A stretch of 64,000 nucleotides of DNA from Cedecea neteri NBRC 105707 = ATCC 33855 (GTDB lineage Bacteria > Pseudomonadota > Gammaproteobacteria > Enterobacterales > Enterobacteriaceae). Position 1 is the first letter of the stretch. Each line of letters starts with the position of its first letter. Below the pieces are notes generated by a model. It searched no databases. It had not been told where the DNA came from and worked only from the letters and a program-made list of their open reading frames with translations. The translations under genes and the position numbers were made by a program. Location: contig NZ_BCTL01000035.1 in NCBI RefSeq assembly GCF_001571265.1, positions 21,230-85,229 on the forward strand, read 5' to 3'. Positions 39,139 through 48,091 of the stretch are shown piece by piece.

Positions 39139-40332
39139 ATGCAGGAGTCGGGTCTCAACAATCAGCGGGTGCGCCAGCTCAACCGGCAAACCCTGATGAA
39201 GCTGGTATGGCGGCACAAGCGGCTGAGTAAGTCGCAGTTTGCTCAGCACACCGGGCTGTCGATTCCGGCGGTCAGCAACATTCTGGAAGAACTGGTGGCA
39301 GAGGGAAAACTCAGCCATTCCAGCGAAAATCTCAGCAGCCGGGGGCTAAACGGCGGCAGCTACCAGATCCCTCCGGAAGGGCATTACATCCTCTGTATGA
39401 ACGTCACCCCAACCAGCATTGAAAGCCAGCTGTGCAACGCTCAGCTTTCGCCGATAGCCGACTTTGAACGCCGCGCTATTGTGGCGCCCTCTCCTTCGGC
39501 GCTGCTGTCGGCCATTGAGGCAATCTGGCAGCAGCAGCGAAAAAGCCGGCCGAGAAAAACTATCAACCTTGCGCTGGGCATACACGGACAGGTCGATCCC
39601 GTGACCGGCGTGTCGCAGACCATGCCCCAGGCGCCGTGGCGCGAAGCGGTGGAAATTAAGTATCTGCTGGAAGAGAAGCTCGGCGTCACGGTGCTGCTGG
39701 ATAACGACTGCGTGATGCTGGCGCTGGCGGAAAAATGGCAAAACGCCGGGAATCGGGAGGATTTTTGCGTGCTCAACGTCGATTACGGCATCGGCTCTTC
39801 GTTCGTGATTAACGGGCAAATTTATCGCGGCAATCTCTACGGCAGTGGACAAATTGGCCACACCATCGTCAACCCCGACGGCATGGCTTGCGACTGTGGG
39901 CGCTACGGCTGCCTGGAGACCGTGGCCTCATTAAGCGCGCTAAAAAAGCAGGCCCGTATCTGGCTCAAAACGCATCCTGAGGTACAGCGGCATGACCCAG
40001 AAAAACTGACTTCCCGGCAGTTGGTTCAGGCGCTGCATGCGGGCGACGAAAGAGTGGCTCGCTGGGTGGAAGATTCAGCAAATGCGATTGGGCTTAGCCT
40101 GTATAACTTCCTTAATATTCTCAATATTAACCAGATCTGGTTCTATGGCCGCAGCTGCGAGTTTGGCGAAAGCTGGCTGAACGCGATTAAACAGCGCATT
40201 GGTTTTAATCCGTTCGACCACGGTGATAGCCTGAAGAGTAACGCCACACAAATAAACTTCGGCCAGCTAACACGTGCCCAACAGGTGATGGGGATAGGTT
40301 ATTTATATGCCGAGACTGCGCTGATGGAATAA
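39139..40332 (+). CDS. yphH: ROK-family transcription regulator YphH
   Basis: A 397-residue repressor-type ROK protein. The N-terminal winged helix (about residues 20-75) reads KSQFAQHTGLSIPAVSNILEEL. The ROK sugar-binding domain follows, with LDNDCVMLALAEKW and the GQIGHTIV block. The zinc-binding motif CDCGRYGCLE is intact. It is divergent from yphG and faces the sugar transport genes, so it is the probable regulator of both operons. The inducer is likely the imported sugar or its phosphate. Confidence 0.92.
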   Translation: MQESGLNNQRVRQLNRQTLMKLVWRHKRLSKSQFAQHTGLSIPAVSNILEELVAEGKLSHSSENLSSRGLNGGSYQIPPEGHYILCMNVTPTSIESQLCNAQLSPIADFERRAIVAPSPSALLSAIEAIWQQQRKSRPRKTINLALGIHGQVDPVTGVSQTMPQAPWREAVEIKYLLEEKLGVTVLLDNDCVMLALAEKWQNAGNREDFCVLNVDYGIGSSFVINGQIYRGNLYGSGQIGHTIVNPDGMACDCGRYGCLETVASLSALKKQARIWLKTHPEVQRHDPEKLTSRQLVQALHAGDERVARWVEDSANAIGLSLYNFLNILNINQIWFYGRSCEFGESWLNAIKQRIGFNPFDHGDSLKSNATQINFGQLTRAQQVMGIGYLYAETALME

Positions 40333-40463
40333 CGGGATGGCGTCGGGCGTCATCAATAAAAAACATTCACTAACACAAACAGCGTGGTAGAGGCGCAGCG
40401 GCAATGGCAGGCTCCGGTTTTGTGTATTAACTTTAACTTGAGTCCACCACAGGCGAGCCCGCT

Positions 40464-40886
40464 ATGAACACACTACGCTATTTCGATTTTGGTCAATCCC
40501 GTGCCCTGATCTTGCTTATTGCCCGTATTGCGTTGATTTTGCTGTTCATTATTTTCGGCTTGCCGAAGATCAGCGGATTCAGCGGGACCGTGGCCTATAT
40601 GGAGCATCTTGGGGCACCACTCCCTACGCTTGCCGCCGCGATTGCGGTGTTTATGGAAGTTGTTGCCGCTATCCTGGTCATCATCGGGTTCTTTACCCGT
40701 CCGCTGGCCATTTTGTTTGTGTTTTATACCCTCGGGACGGCGGTTATCGGCCACCATTACTGGAGTATGACCGGGGATGCCGTGATGCCTAACATGATTA
40801 ACTTCTATAAAAACATCAGTATAGCTGGCGGATTCCTGCTGCTGGCGGTCACCGGCCCTGGCGCGATATCCGTCGACAAGCGCTAA
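40464..40886 (+). CDS. yphA: DoxX family inner-membrane protein YphA
   Basis: A 140-residue DoxX protein with four hydrophobic helices, including [19 protein letters not shown] and [14 protein letters not shown]. The conserved DoxX pattern LPKISGF and HHYW are present. The function of YphA is unknown. It lies 131 bases after yphH and is followed by a strong terminator, so it is separate from the ABC operon that follows. Confidence 0.9.
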   Translation: MNTLRYFDFGQSRALILLIARIALILLFIIFGLPKISGFSGTVAYMEHLGAPLPTLAAAIAVFMEVVAAILVIIGFFTRPLAILFVFYTLGTAVIGHHYWSMTGDAVMPNMINFYKNISIAGGFLLLAVTGPGAISVDKR

Positions 40887-40901
40887 ATTTCTTCCTCACT
40901 C

Positions 40902-40923
40902 AAAGGCCGCTTATGCGGCCTTT
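40902..40923 (+). terminator. Rho-independent terminator after yphA
   Basis: AAAGGCCGC / GCGGCCTTT with a 4-base loop followed by TT. It ends the yphH-yphA transcripts before the sugar ABC operon. Confidence 0.85.
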
Positions 40924-40925
40924 TT

Positions 40926-41269
40926 CATTCGTTTCCCGTCCATTTTGCTTGATACGCTTCAGCTCACAATTTAGTAACATTCTTTTGCTGACTGACCGCC
41001 TCTTTGGTGTCAAAAACATCCCCAGAACGGCAATTTGTTTATTAATTGTTATTTATATGTTTCATTTCTGACTATTAATTAACACTACCATGTCCGTCCA
41101 GTTTAAAAAAACATCATATATTTAACCATTTTTTAACCAAATTAGATCTAAAAAAAAACAATAATGGGCGTGCATCACATTTAGAAAAACTGCGATTCAT
41201 TCCCTCTTCCCTTCGTTGCTAGTCTCCTCTCCGTGACATGCCTCAGTCCCTAATAAAAAAGGTACACCT
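40926..41269 (+). promoter_or_regulatory. AT-rich control region of the sugar ABC operon
   Basis: A 344-base gene-free stretch, much richer in A and T than its neighbours. Two 13-base motifs face each other at 41037-41049 and 41071-41083 (11 of 13 positions agree as an inverted pair, centres 34 bases apart). TTTAACCA is repeated at 41121 and 41132, about one helical turn apart. A TCACA half site at 41172-41182 could belong to CRP. No promoter hexamers could be assigned firmly. The operator content suggests control by YphH or another repressor. Confidence 0.55.
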
Positions 41270-42253
41270 ATGAAATTCAAACTCGCATTACTCAGTGCAA
41301 CCCTGATTTCTGCATGCATGTTGTCCGGTACGGCCGTTGCGGCGGATAAGTATGAAATCGCAGTGGTGGCGAAAGTCACCGGGATCCCATGGTTCAACCG
41401 GATGGAAACCGGCGTCAATGAAGCCGCGAAAAAACTCAACGTTAACGCGTACCAGACCGGTGCCGCTACGCCCGATCCCGCTCAGCAGGTGAAGGTGATT
41501 GAGGATCTGATCGCCAAGAAAGTAAACGCCATTATTGTGGTGCCTAACGACGCCAAAGTGCTGGAGCCGGTGCTGAAAAAAGCGCGCGATCAGGGCATCG
41601 TGGTGCTGACGCATGAATCCCCTGACCAGCAGATCGGCCAGTGGGATATCGAAACCATCGACAGCGAAAAATATGCTCAGGCCAACATGGACGAGCTGGC
41701 GAAAGACATGGGCGGCAAAGGCGGCTATGCCATTTACGTCGGGTCGCTGACCGTGCCTCTGCACAACGCCTGGGCGGATTCCGCCATTAAATACCAGAAA
41801 GAAAAATACCCGGATATGTTTGAAGTAACTTCGCGCCTGCCGGTGGCGGAGAGCATCGACAAATCCTACTCCACTACCCTTGATCTAATGAAAACGTATC
41901 CGCAGATGAAAGGCGTTATCGGCTTTGGTTCCCTCGGCCCAATCGGTGCGGGCCAGGCAGTACAGAAGAAACGCGCTAAGGATAAACTGGCGGTGGTCGG
42001 CATTGCCATGCCGGGCCAGGCGGCACCTTATCTGATGCGCGGCGACATTAAAAAAGCGCTGCTCTGGGATCCTAAAGATGCCGGTTATGCGCTTGTCACC
42101 GTGGCCGACCAGCTGCTGCAGGGCAAAGCCGTCACCAAAGACCTGACCATTGACGGTCTGGGCAAGGCCGATGTCGACATGGATAAGAAAGTGATCCGCT
42201 TTAACAAGATCCTCGAAGTCACCAAAGATAACGCTCAGTCACTCGGTTTCTAA
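41270..42253 (+). CDS. Periplasmic sugar-binding protein (LsrB/RhaS-like)
   Basis: A 327-residue secreted protein of the type I periplasmic binding family (Peripla_BP_4). The signal peptide ends AVA before ADKYE. Blocks shared with LsrB-type and rhamnose-type binders include VNAIIVVPNDAKVLEPVL, HESPDQQ and MRGDIKKALLWDPKDAGY. This differs from the E. coli YphF sequence I recall, so it is a substitute rather than its clear ortholog. It should deliver an unknown sugar to the permeases encoded just downstream. Stem-loops after the stop codon could keep this gene more abundant than the rest of the operon. Confidence 0.85.
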   Translation: MKFKLALLSATLISACMLSGTAVAADKYEIAVVAKVTGIPWFNRMETGVNEAAKKLNVNAYQTGAATPDPAQQVKVIEDLIAKKVNAIIVVPNDAKVLEPVLKKARDQGIVVLTHESPDQQIGQWDIETIDSEKYAQANMDELAKDMGGKGGYAIYVGSLTVPLHNAWADSAIKYQKEKYPDMFEVTSRLPVAESIDKSYSTTLDLMKTYPQMKGVIGFGSLGPIGAGQAVQKKRAKDKLAVVGIAMPGQAAPYLMRGDIKKALLWDPKDAGYALVTVADQLLQGKAVTKDLTIDGLGKADVDMDKKVIRFNKILEVTKDNAQSLGF

Positions 42254-42277
42254 GGCACTTAAGCCAACACCAGGTAA

Positions 42278-42344
42278 ACCGGAACGCCGGTCAATTGGCC
42301 GGCCTTCTCCAACAAGATTATTTTGTCGCGCCCACGTCGGGCGC
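42278..42344 (+). other. Intercistronic stem-loops after the binding-protein gene
   Basis: Two GC hairpins, ACCGG/CCGGT at 42278-42291 and GCGCCC/GGGCGC at 42328-42344, lie between the binding-protein stop and the ATPase start. Such structures commonly protect upstream mRNA in binding-protein-dependent operons. Confidence 0.55.
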
Positions 42345-42361
42345 CGGCAGGGGCATTACCC

Positions 42362-43861
42362 ATGACCGACACTTCCGCATTTATCACTCTTGAGAATATC
42401 AGCAAGGAATTCCCGGGCGTGCGGGCGCTGGATAACGTCAATCTGACGCTCAAAAAAGGCGAAGTCCATTGCCTGGCCGGACAAAACGGCTGCGGTAAAA
42501 GCACGATCATCAAAGTAATTTCCGGCGTCTATCACCCGGAAAAAGGAGCGCAGATTGCCCTCGACGGCAAACTGTTCCACAGCCTGACACCCACGCTGTC
42601 CGCTCATTACGGCATCCAGGTGATCTACCAGGATCTCTCTTTGTTCCCCAATTTCAGCGTGGCCGAGAATATCGCCGTGCACCGCTACCAGCCCGGCGGC
42701 AGTCTGTGGGTTAACCGTAGCGCGATGAAAGCCCAGGCGCTGGCGGCCATGAAACGCATCGGCGTGTCGCTAGATCCTGACAAAAAGGTGGAAAAACTGT
42801 CGATAGCCGACCGCCAGCTGGTCGCGATTTGCCGAGCCATCGCCGCCGATGCCCGGCTGGTTATCATGGACGAACCGACAGCGTCTCTGACTCGCCAGGA
42901 GGTTAACGGCCTGCTGCGGGTAGTGAATGAACTCAAAGCGGACGGAATTTGCGTGGTCTTTGTCAGCCACCGCCTGGACGAAGTGATGGAAGTCGCCGAC
43001 CGCATCAGCGTCATGCGCGACGGGAAGCTGGTCGGCACCTGGCAAGCCAGCGAGCTGGACAGCAATGAGCTTGCCTTCCTGATGACCGGGCAGCGCTTCC
43101 ACTACAGCCCTCTCCCGGAAAAACCGCCGGTAGAAAAACAGCCGATGCTGGAGCTGCGAGGCCTCAGCCGCAAGGGCAAATATCACAATATCAATCTGTC
43201 GCTACGCAGCGGCGAGATTGTTTCCATCGTGGGCCTGCTCGGATCGGGCCGTACCGAACTGTGCATGAGCCTGTTCGGCATGACGCAGCCGCAGAGCGGT
43301 GAAATGCTGATCGACGGCGTGCCGGTGACGTTCCGTAATAACCACGATGCGATAAAACACGGCATCGGCTACGTCTCTGAAGATCGCCTCACCCAGGGAC
43401 TGATCATGGAGCAGTCGATCTACGACAACACCATCGTTACCGTCTTCGATCGGCTCCATACCCGCAGCGGCCTGCTCGATCATGAAAAAGCCCGCAACCT
43501 GGTGGCCGATCTCATTCGCGAACTGAACATTAAAGTCTCCGATGCCGGACTGCCGGTAAAAACACTTTCCGGCGGCAACGCTCAGAGGATCGCCATCGCC
43601 AAATGGGTGGCGACTAATCCACAAATATTAATTCTCGACTCGCCCACGGTGGGCGTGGATATCGCCAACAAAGAAGGGATTTACCAAATCGCCCGCTCTC
43701 TGGCGGAACAGGGGCTGGCGGTGCTGATGATTTGCGATGAAATCCCGGAAGCGTATTACAACAGCCACCGCGTGCTGGTGATGCGCCGGGGCGAGCTGGT
43801 CGCAGAATTTAATCCTCATCGCAGTAGCGAGCAGGACATTGCTGAGGTGGTCAATGAATAA
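42362..43861 (+). CDS. Double-domain sugar ABC transporter ATPase
   Basis: A 499-residue RbsA-type fusion of two nucleotide-binding domains. Domain 1 has Walker A GQNGCGKS, an LSIADRQ signature and Walker B MDEPTAS. Domain 2 has a degenerate Walker A GLLGSGRTE (no Lys, usual for this family), an LSGGNAQR signature, and LDSPTVGVD, where Ser replaces the catalytic Glu after the Walker B Asp. ATP hydrolysis therefore probably depends on one site. The start at 42362 (MTDTSAF) has AGGGG upstream; a TTG start 13 codons earlier was rejected. It overlaps the first permease gene by 8 bases. Confidence 0.88.
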   Translation: MTDTSAFITLENISKEFPGVRALDNVNLTLKKGEVHCLAGQNGCGKSTIIKVISGVYHPEKGAQIALDGKLFHSLTPTLSAHYGIQVIYQDLSLFPNFSVAENIAVHRYQPGGSLWVNRSAMKAQALAAMKRIGVSLDPDKKVEKLSIADRQLVAICRAIAADARLVIMDEPTASLTRQEVNGLLRVVNELKADGICVVFVSHRLDEVMEVADRISVMRDGKLVGTWQASELDSNELAFLMTGQRFHYSPLPEKPPVEKQPMLELRGLSRKGKYHNINLSLRSGEIVSIVGLLGSGRTELCMSLFGMTQPQSGEMLIDGVPVTFRNNHDAIKHGIGYVSEDRLTQGLIMEQSIYDNTIVTVFDRLHTRSGLLDHEKARNLVADLIRELNIKVSDAGLPVKTLSGGNAQRIAIAKWVATNPQILILDSPTVGVDIANKEGIYQIARSLAEQGLAVLMICDEIPEAYYNSHRVLVMRRGELVAEFNPHRSSEQDIAEVVNE

Positions 43862-44843
43862 CCCTCGTTTTTCGCGCCTGGTCGGGCAACATGAATTCTG
43901 GCTGGGGCTGCTGGTGATTGCGCTGGCCGTTGGCCTGAGCATAAGCACCGATGAGTTTTTGTCGCTCGGTAACCTGACGGACGTCGCCACCAGCTACGCC
44001 ATTCTCGGCATTCTGGCCTGCGGGCTTTTCGTGGTGCTTATTTCCGGGGGGATTGATATTTCGTTCCCGGCGATGACCGCGATTGCCCAGTACGTAATGG
44101 CAAGCTGGGTGATCGCCCACGGCGGTAACTTTGCGCTGGCGCTGGTGATTTCTATTGCCGTGGGGCTGCTGCTCGGGCTTATCAACGGCTTCCTGGTGTA
44201 CTGGCTGCGGGTCCCGGCGATCATCATCACCATTGCCACCCTCAACGTTTACTACGGCCTGCTGGTTTACCTCACCAAAGGCACGTGGCTGTACGGCTTC
44301 CCGGACTGGTTTATGAACGGCATTAACTGGTTCTCTTTCACCGCCAATGACGGTTACCAGTATGGGCTAACCCTGCCACTACTGTGCCTGGCTGCAGTTA
44401 TCATTTTTACCGCCGTGCTAATGAACTACACGCGCCTTGGCCGCCAGATTTATGCCATGGGCGGCAACCGCGAGGCGGCGTCCCGTCTGGGGATGAACCT
44501 GCTTAAGCTGCATTTTTACGTCTACGGCTACATGGGGATTTTGGCCGGTATTGCCGCCGTCGTTCAGGCGCAGATCACTCAGTCAGTTGCCCCAAACTCG
44601 CTGCTGGGCTTTGAGCTGACGGTGCTGGCGGCGGTGGTACTCGGCGGGACAAGCATGAGCGGCGGGCGCGGGACGCTCACCGGCACCCTGCTCGGGGTTA
44701 TCCTGCTGGCTTTCTTACAAAACGGCCTGACGCTGCTGAGCGTGTCCTCTTACTGGCACGCCGTGTTCAGCGGCGTGATTATCCTGGTCAGCATCAGCGC
44801 CACGGCCTGGAATGAAAAACGCAAACTCGCAAGGGAGCTTTGA
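43854..44843 (+). CDS. Sugar ABC transporter permease 1
   Basis: A 329-residue BPD_transp_2 (RbsC/LsrC type) permease with about ten hydrophobic segments. The EAA-like loop region NREAASRLGMN and the downstream VLGGTSMSGGRG block are typical. The start MNNPRF overlaps the ATPase stop, with GAGG six bases upstream, so translation is coupled. With the next gene it forms a heterodimeric channel, unlike the single yphD permease of E. coli. Confidence 0.87.
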   Translation: MNNPRFSRLVGQHEFWLGLLVIALAVGLSISTDEFLSLGNLTDVATSYAILGILACGLFVVLISGGIDISFPAMTAIAQYVMASWVIAHGGNFALALVISIAVGLLLGLINGFLVYWLRVPAIIITIATLNVYYGLLVYLTKGTWLYGFPDWFMNGINWFSFTANDGYQYGLTLPLLCLAAVIIFTAVLMNYTRLGRQIYAMGGNREAASRLGMNLLKLHFYVYGYMGILAGIAAVVQAQITQSVAPNSLLGFELTVLAAVVLGGTSMSGGRGTLTGTLLGVILLAFLQNGLTLLSVSSYWHAVFSGVIILVSISATAWNEKRKLAREL

Positions 44844-44844
44844 G

Positions 44845-45798
44845 ATGAAAACCTTCGCCAGATTTTTACCCGGTGACGCCATCATCCGGCTGCAGTGCGT
44901 GATTATTGTGGTGGTCGCCGTGGCGTTTTCGCTGCTGCTGGGCGGGCGTTTCTTTAGCCTCGCCAACTTCCAGTCCATCGGCTCTCAGCTGCCTATTCTC
45001 GGCATGCTGGCGCTGGGGATGGGAATGACGATGCTGACCGGCGGGATCAACCTGTCGATTATTGCCGGAGCGAACGCCTGTTCGCTGGTGATGGCGGCGA
45101 TTATCGTCAGTCACCCGGATAACCCGCTGTTCTTCGCGCTGGCGCTGCTGGCAGGTATTGCCGTCGCGGTGGCTATCGGCACGCTAAACGGCGCGCTGGT
45201 CGCCTGGGTCGGCGTTTCGCCTATTCTGGCGACGCTCGGCACCATGACGCTGATTTCCGGCCTCAACATTTTGCTGTCTAACGGCACGGTGATATCCGGC
45301 TTCCCGGCGGCGATTCAGTACCTGGGCAACGCCACGCTGCTCGGGATCCCGGTCGCGCTGCTGCTGTTCCTGCTGGTTGCCGTTTTACTCTGGGTACTGC
45401 TGGAGCACACCACGCTCGGGCGCAGTCTCTACCTGGTCGGCTCCAACGAACAGGCGACCCGCTACAGCGGCGTCAACACCGTGCGGGTGCAGATATCGGT
45501 GTACGTCATTTCCGCCCTGCTCGGCTGGGTGGCGGCCATTCTGATGATGGCTAAATTCAACTCGGCCAAAGCCGGGTACGGCGAGTCTTACCTGCTGGTG
45601 ACCATCCTTGCCTCGGTGCTGGGCGGCATTAACCCGGACGGCGGTTTTGGCCGCATTATCGGCCTGGTGCTGGCGCTCATCGTGCTGCAAATGCTGGAAA
45701 GTGGCTTTAATTTGCTGGGGATCAGCAGCTATCTGACGATGGCGCTCTGGGGCGCGGTGCTAATCCTCTTTATCGCATTACAGAATCGTAAAGCCTGA
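44845..45798 (+). CDS. Sugar ABC transporter permease 2
   Basis: A 317-residue BPD_transp_2 permease, related to permease 1 but distinct. It has about nine to ten hydrophobic segments, a conserved NEQATRYSGVN loop and SVLGGINPDGG block. The ATG lies one base after the stop of permease 1, with GGGAG seven bases upstream; an in-frame start within permease 1 was rejected. It is followed by the kinase gene after 16 bases. Confidence 0.87.
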   Translation: MKTFARFLPGDAIIRLQCVIIVVVAVAFSLLLGGRFFSLANFQSIGSQLPILGMLALGMGMTMLTGGINLSIIAGANACSLVMAAIIVSHPDNPLFFALALLAGIAVAVAIGTLNGALVAWVGVSPILATLGTMTLISGLNILLSNGTVISGFPAAIQYLGNATLLGIPVALLLFLLVAVLLWVLLEHTTLGRSLYLVGSNEQATRYSGVNTVRVQISVYVISALLGWVAAILMMAKFNSAKAGYGESYLLVTILASVLGGINPDGGFGRIIGLVLALIVLQMLESGFNLLGISSYLTMALWGAVLILFIALQNRKA

Positions 45799-45814
45799 GT
45801 TCAGGAGAATCATT

Positions 45815-47452
45815 ATGGCGAGTTACTTCATTGGGGTGGATGTAGGGACGGGAAGCGCCCGCGCGGGCGTCTTTGACCTGAATGGCAGAATGGTAGGCCA
45901 GGCCAGCCGGGCGATTGAGATTCATCGCCCACAGGCAGATTTCGTTGAGCAATCCTCGGACAACATCTGGCAGGCGGTCTGCAACGCGGTGCGGGATGCG
46001 GTAAACCAGGCCGATATTAACCCGATTCAGGTTAAGGGGCTGGGCTTCGACGCCACCTGTTCTTTGGTGGTGCTGGATAAAGAAGGCAAGCCGCTGACCG
46101 TGAGCCCTTCCGGACGCAGCGAACAAAACATCATTGTGTGGATGGATCACCGGGCCATCACCCAGGCCGATCGAATTAATGCCCTGCACCACCGCGTGCT
46201 GGACTACGTGGGCGGGATCATTTCCCCGGAGATGCAGACGCCAAAATTGCTGTGGCTCAAGCAGCATATGCCGAATACCTGGTCGAACGCGGGCTACTAT
46301 TTTGACCTGCCGGATTTCCTGACCTGGCGTGCCACCGGGGATGACACCCGCTCGCTTTGTTCCACCGTCTGTAAATGGACCTACATGGGCCACGAAGACA
46401 AATGGGACAGCAGCTACTTCCGCCAGATTGGGCTGGAAGACCTGCTGGAGCACGACGCAGAAAAAATTGGCCGCTATGTAAAAACTATGGGCGAGCCGCT
46501 GGGCCACGGCCTGACCCAGCGTGCCGCCAGCGAAATGGGGCTGATTGCCGGTACCGCCGTCAGCGTCTCGATTATTGATGCCCACGCCGGGACGCTCGGC
46601 ACGCTAGGCGCCTGCGGCGTTTCAGGTGAAGTGGCAGACTTTGACCGCCGCGTGGCACTCATCGGCGGCACCTCGACCGGCCATATGGCGATTTCAAAAG
46701 AGGCTCGCTTTATCAACGGCGTTTGGGGCCCGTACTACTCCGCCGTGCTGCCGGGCTACTGGCTAAACGAAGGCGGCCAGTCGGCCACCGGGGCGCTGAT
46801 CGATCATATTATTCAGTCTCACCCGTGCTATGAAACGCTGCTTGCCCAGGCGAAGACTCAGGGGCAAACCATTTACGAACTGCTCAACGCCCTGCTGCGT
46901 AAAATGGCCGGGGAGCCGGAAAACATCGCCTTCCTGACGAAGGATATGCACATCCTGCCCTACTTCCACGGCAACCGCTCACCGCGCGCAAATCCGACGC
47001 TGACCGGCGTCATCAGCGGGCTGAAGCTTTCCCGCACGCCGGAAGATATGGCCCTGCAGTATCTGGCGACGATTCAGGCGATTGCGCTTGGCACTCGCCA
47101 TATTATCGAAACCATGAACCATAGCGGCTACACCATCGACACCGTCATGGCGAGCGGCGGCGGCACCAAAAACCCTATCTTCGTTCAGGAGCACGCCAAC
47201 GCCACCGGCTGTGCCATGCTGCTGCCGGAAGAGAGTGAGGCGATGCTGCTGGGTAGCGCAATGATGGGCACCGTGGCGGCCGGCGTGTTTGACTCCTTCC
47301 CCGAGGCGATGTCGGTGATGAGCCGCATCGGTAAAACGGTCACCCCGCAGACCAACCGCATCAAACAGTACTACGACCGTAAATACAAAGTGTTCCACGA
47401 GATGTATCTCGACCACATGAAATACCGCCAGCTGATGCAGGAGGAAGCATGA
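45815..47452 (+). CDS. FGGY-family pentulose kinase (D-ribulokinase-like)
   Basis: A 545-residue carbohydrate kinase. The N-terminal FGGY half has GVDVGTGSARAGVFD for ATP binding and WMDHRA, typical of the D-ribulokinase-like subgroup. The C-terminal half has GGTSTGHM and the MASGGGTKNPIFVQ signature. It should phosphorylate a ketopentose such as D-ribulose as it enters through the ABC system. AGGAG precedes the ATG by 7 bases. It overlaps the SIS gene by 4 bases (ATGA). LsrK and xylulokinase are related but less similar. Confidence 0.85.
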   Translation: MASYFIGVDVGTGSARAGVFDLNGRMVGQASRAIEIHRPQADFVEQSSDNIWQAVCNAVRDAVNQADINPIQVKGLGFDATCSLVVLDKEGKPLTVSPSGRSEQNIIVWMDHRAITQADRINALHHRVLDYVGGIISPEMQTPKLLWLKQHMPNTWSNAGYYFDLPDFLTWRATGDDTRSLCSTVCKWTYMGHEDKWDSSYFRQIGLEDLLEHDAEKIGRYVKTMGEPLGHGLTQRAASEMGLIAGTAVSVSIIDAHAGTLGTLGACGVSGEVADFDRRVALIGGTSTGHMAISKEARFINGVWGPYYSAVLPGYWLNEGGQSATGALIDHIIQSHPCYETLLAQAKTQGQTIYELLNALLRKMAGEPENIAFLTKDMHILPYFHGNRSPRANPTLTGVISGLKLSRTPEDMALQYLATIQAIALGTRHIIETMNHSGYTIDTVMASGGGTKNPIFVQEHANATGCAMLLPEESEAMLLGSAMMGTVAAGVFDSFPEAMSVMSRIGKTVTPQTNRIKQYYDRKYKVFHEMYLDHMKYRQLMQEEA

Positions 47453-48048
47453 GTCACTCATGGCAGCAGGCCGTAAACGCGTGGCAAACCTGCAGCCGCG
47501 AGCTTGCGGCGCTGGAACAGCATTTGAGCGAGCCGCAGTGGCTCGCCTTACTGGCCGAACTGAGAAACTGTAAAGGCAAGATTGTGGTGACCGGCGTCGG
47601 CACTTCCGGTATCGCGGCGAGGAAAATTGCCCATATGCTCGCCTGCGTCGAGCACCCGGCCATCTATCTCAACGCAACAGATGCGGCACATGGGGACCTG
47701 GGTTTCTTACGTGAAGACGATCTGATGATTATGCTTTCGCGCGGAGGAAATTCTGACGAGCTAACGCGTCTGCTGCCGGGCCTGGCGGCCAGAAAAGTGC
47801 CGCTCGTCAGCGTTACTGAGAACCCGGATTCGGCCATCGCCAAAGCGGCCAGGCTGGTGATTTCTACCGGCGTGAAGCAAGAAATGGATCCGCTTAACAT
47901 GCTGGCGACCACGTCAATAATCCTGGCGCTGGCGATTTTTGACGCCGCCTGCGCCTGCCTGATGAGCGAGAGCGGCTACTCGAAAGAGACGCTGCTGGCG
48001 GTTCATCCCGGCGGGGACGTTGGGCTGACGCTCAGCCAGCAGAAATAA
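47449..48048 (+). CDS. Short KdsD/GutQ-like SIS-domain sugar isomerase
   Basis: A 199-residue protein holding one SIS domain and none of the CBS domains found in E. coli KdsD and GutQ. Residues that I recall as catalytic in KdsD are kept at a constant offset of seven: His81 (AAHGDLG), Glu104, Glu145 and His186 (VHPGG). The exception is Lys59, which is Thr52 here (GVGTSG). The expected reaction is ribulose 5-phosphate to arabinose 5-phosphate, or a similar aldose-ketose conversion, on the product of the kinase. The ATGA overlap means coupled translation. The reaction is inferred. Confidence 0.75.
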   Translation: MSHSWQQAVNAWQTCSRELAALEQHLSEPQWLALLAELRNCKGKIVVTGVGTSGIAARKIAHMLACVEHPAIYLNATDAAHGDLGFLREDDLMIMLSRGGNSDELTRLLPGLAARKVPLVSVTENPDSAIAKAARLVISTGVKQEMDPLNMLATTSIILALAIFDAACACLMSESGYSKETLLAVHPGGDVGLTLSQQK

Positions 48049-48050
48049 AA

Positions 48051-48072
48051 AAGGCTCCCGATTGGGAGCCTT
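48051..48072. terminator. Bidirectional terminator between the sugar operon and glyA
   Basis: AAGGCTCCC / GGGAGCCTT with a 4-base loop. The minus strand continues with TTTTTATTTC, a strong tract for glyA; the plus strand has a weaker one. Confidence 0.85.
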
Positions 48073-48091
48073 CTACATTTCAGCTTAACGG

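Noticed and set aside
41160..41190. Full CRP site upstream of the sugar ABC operon
   Set aside because: Only the right half (TCACA) is good; the left half does not fit TGTGA at the required spacing.
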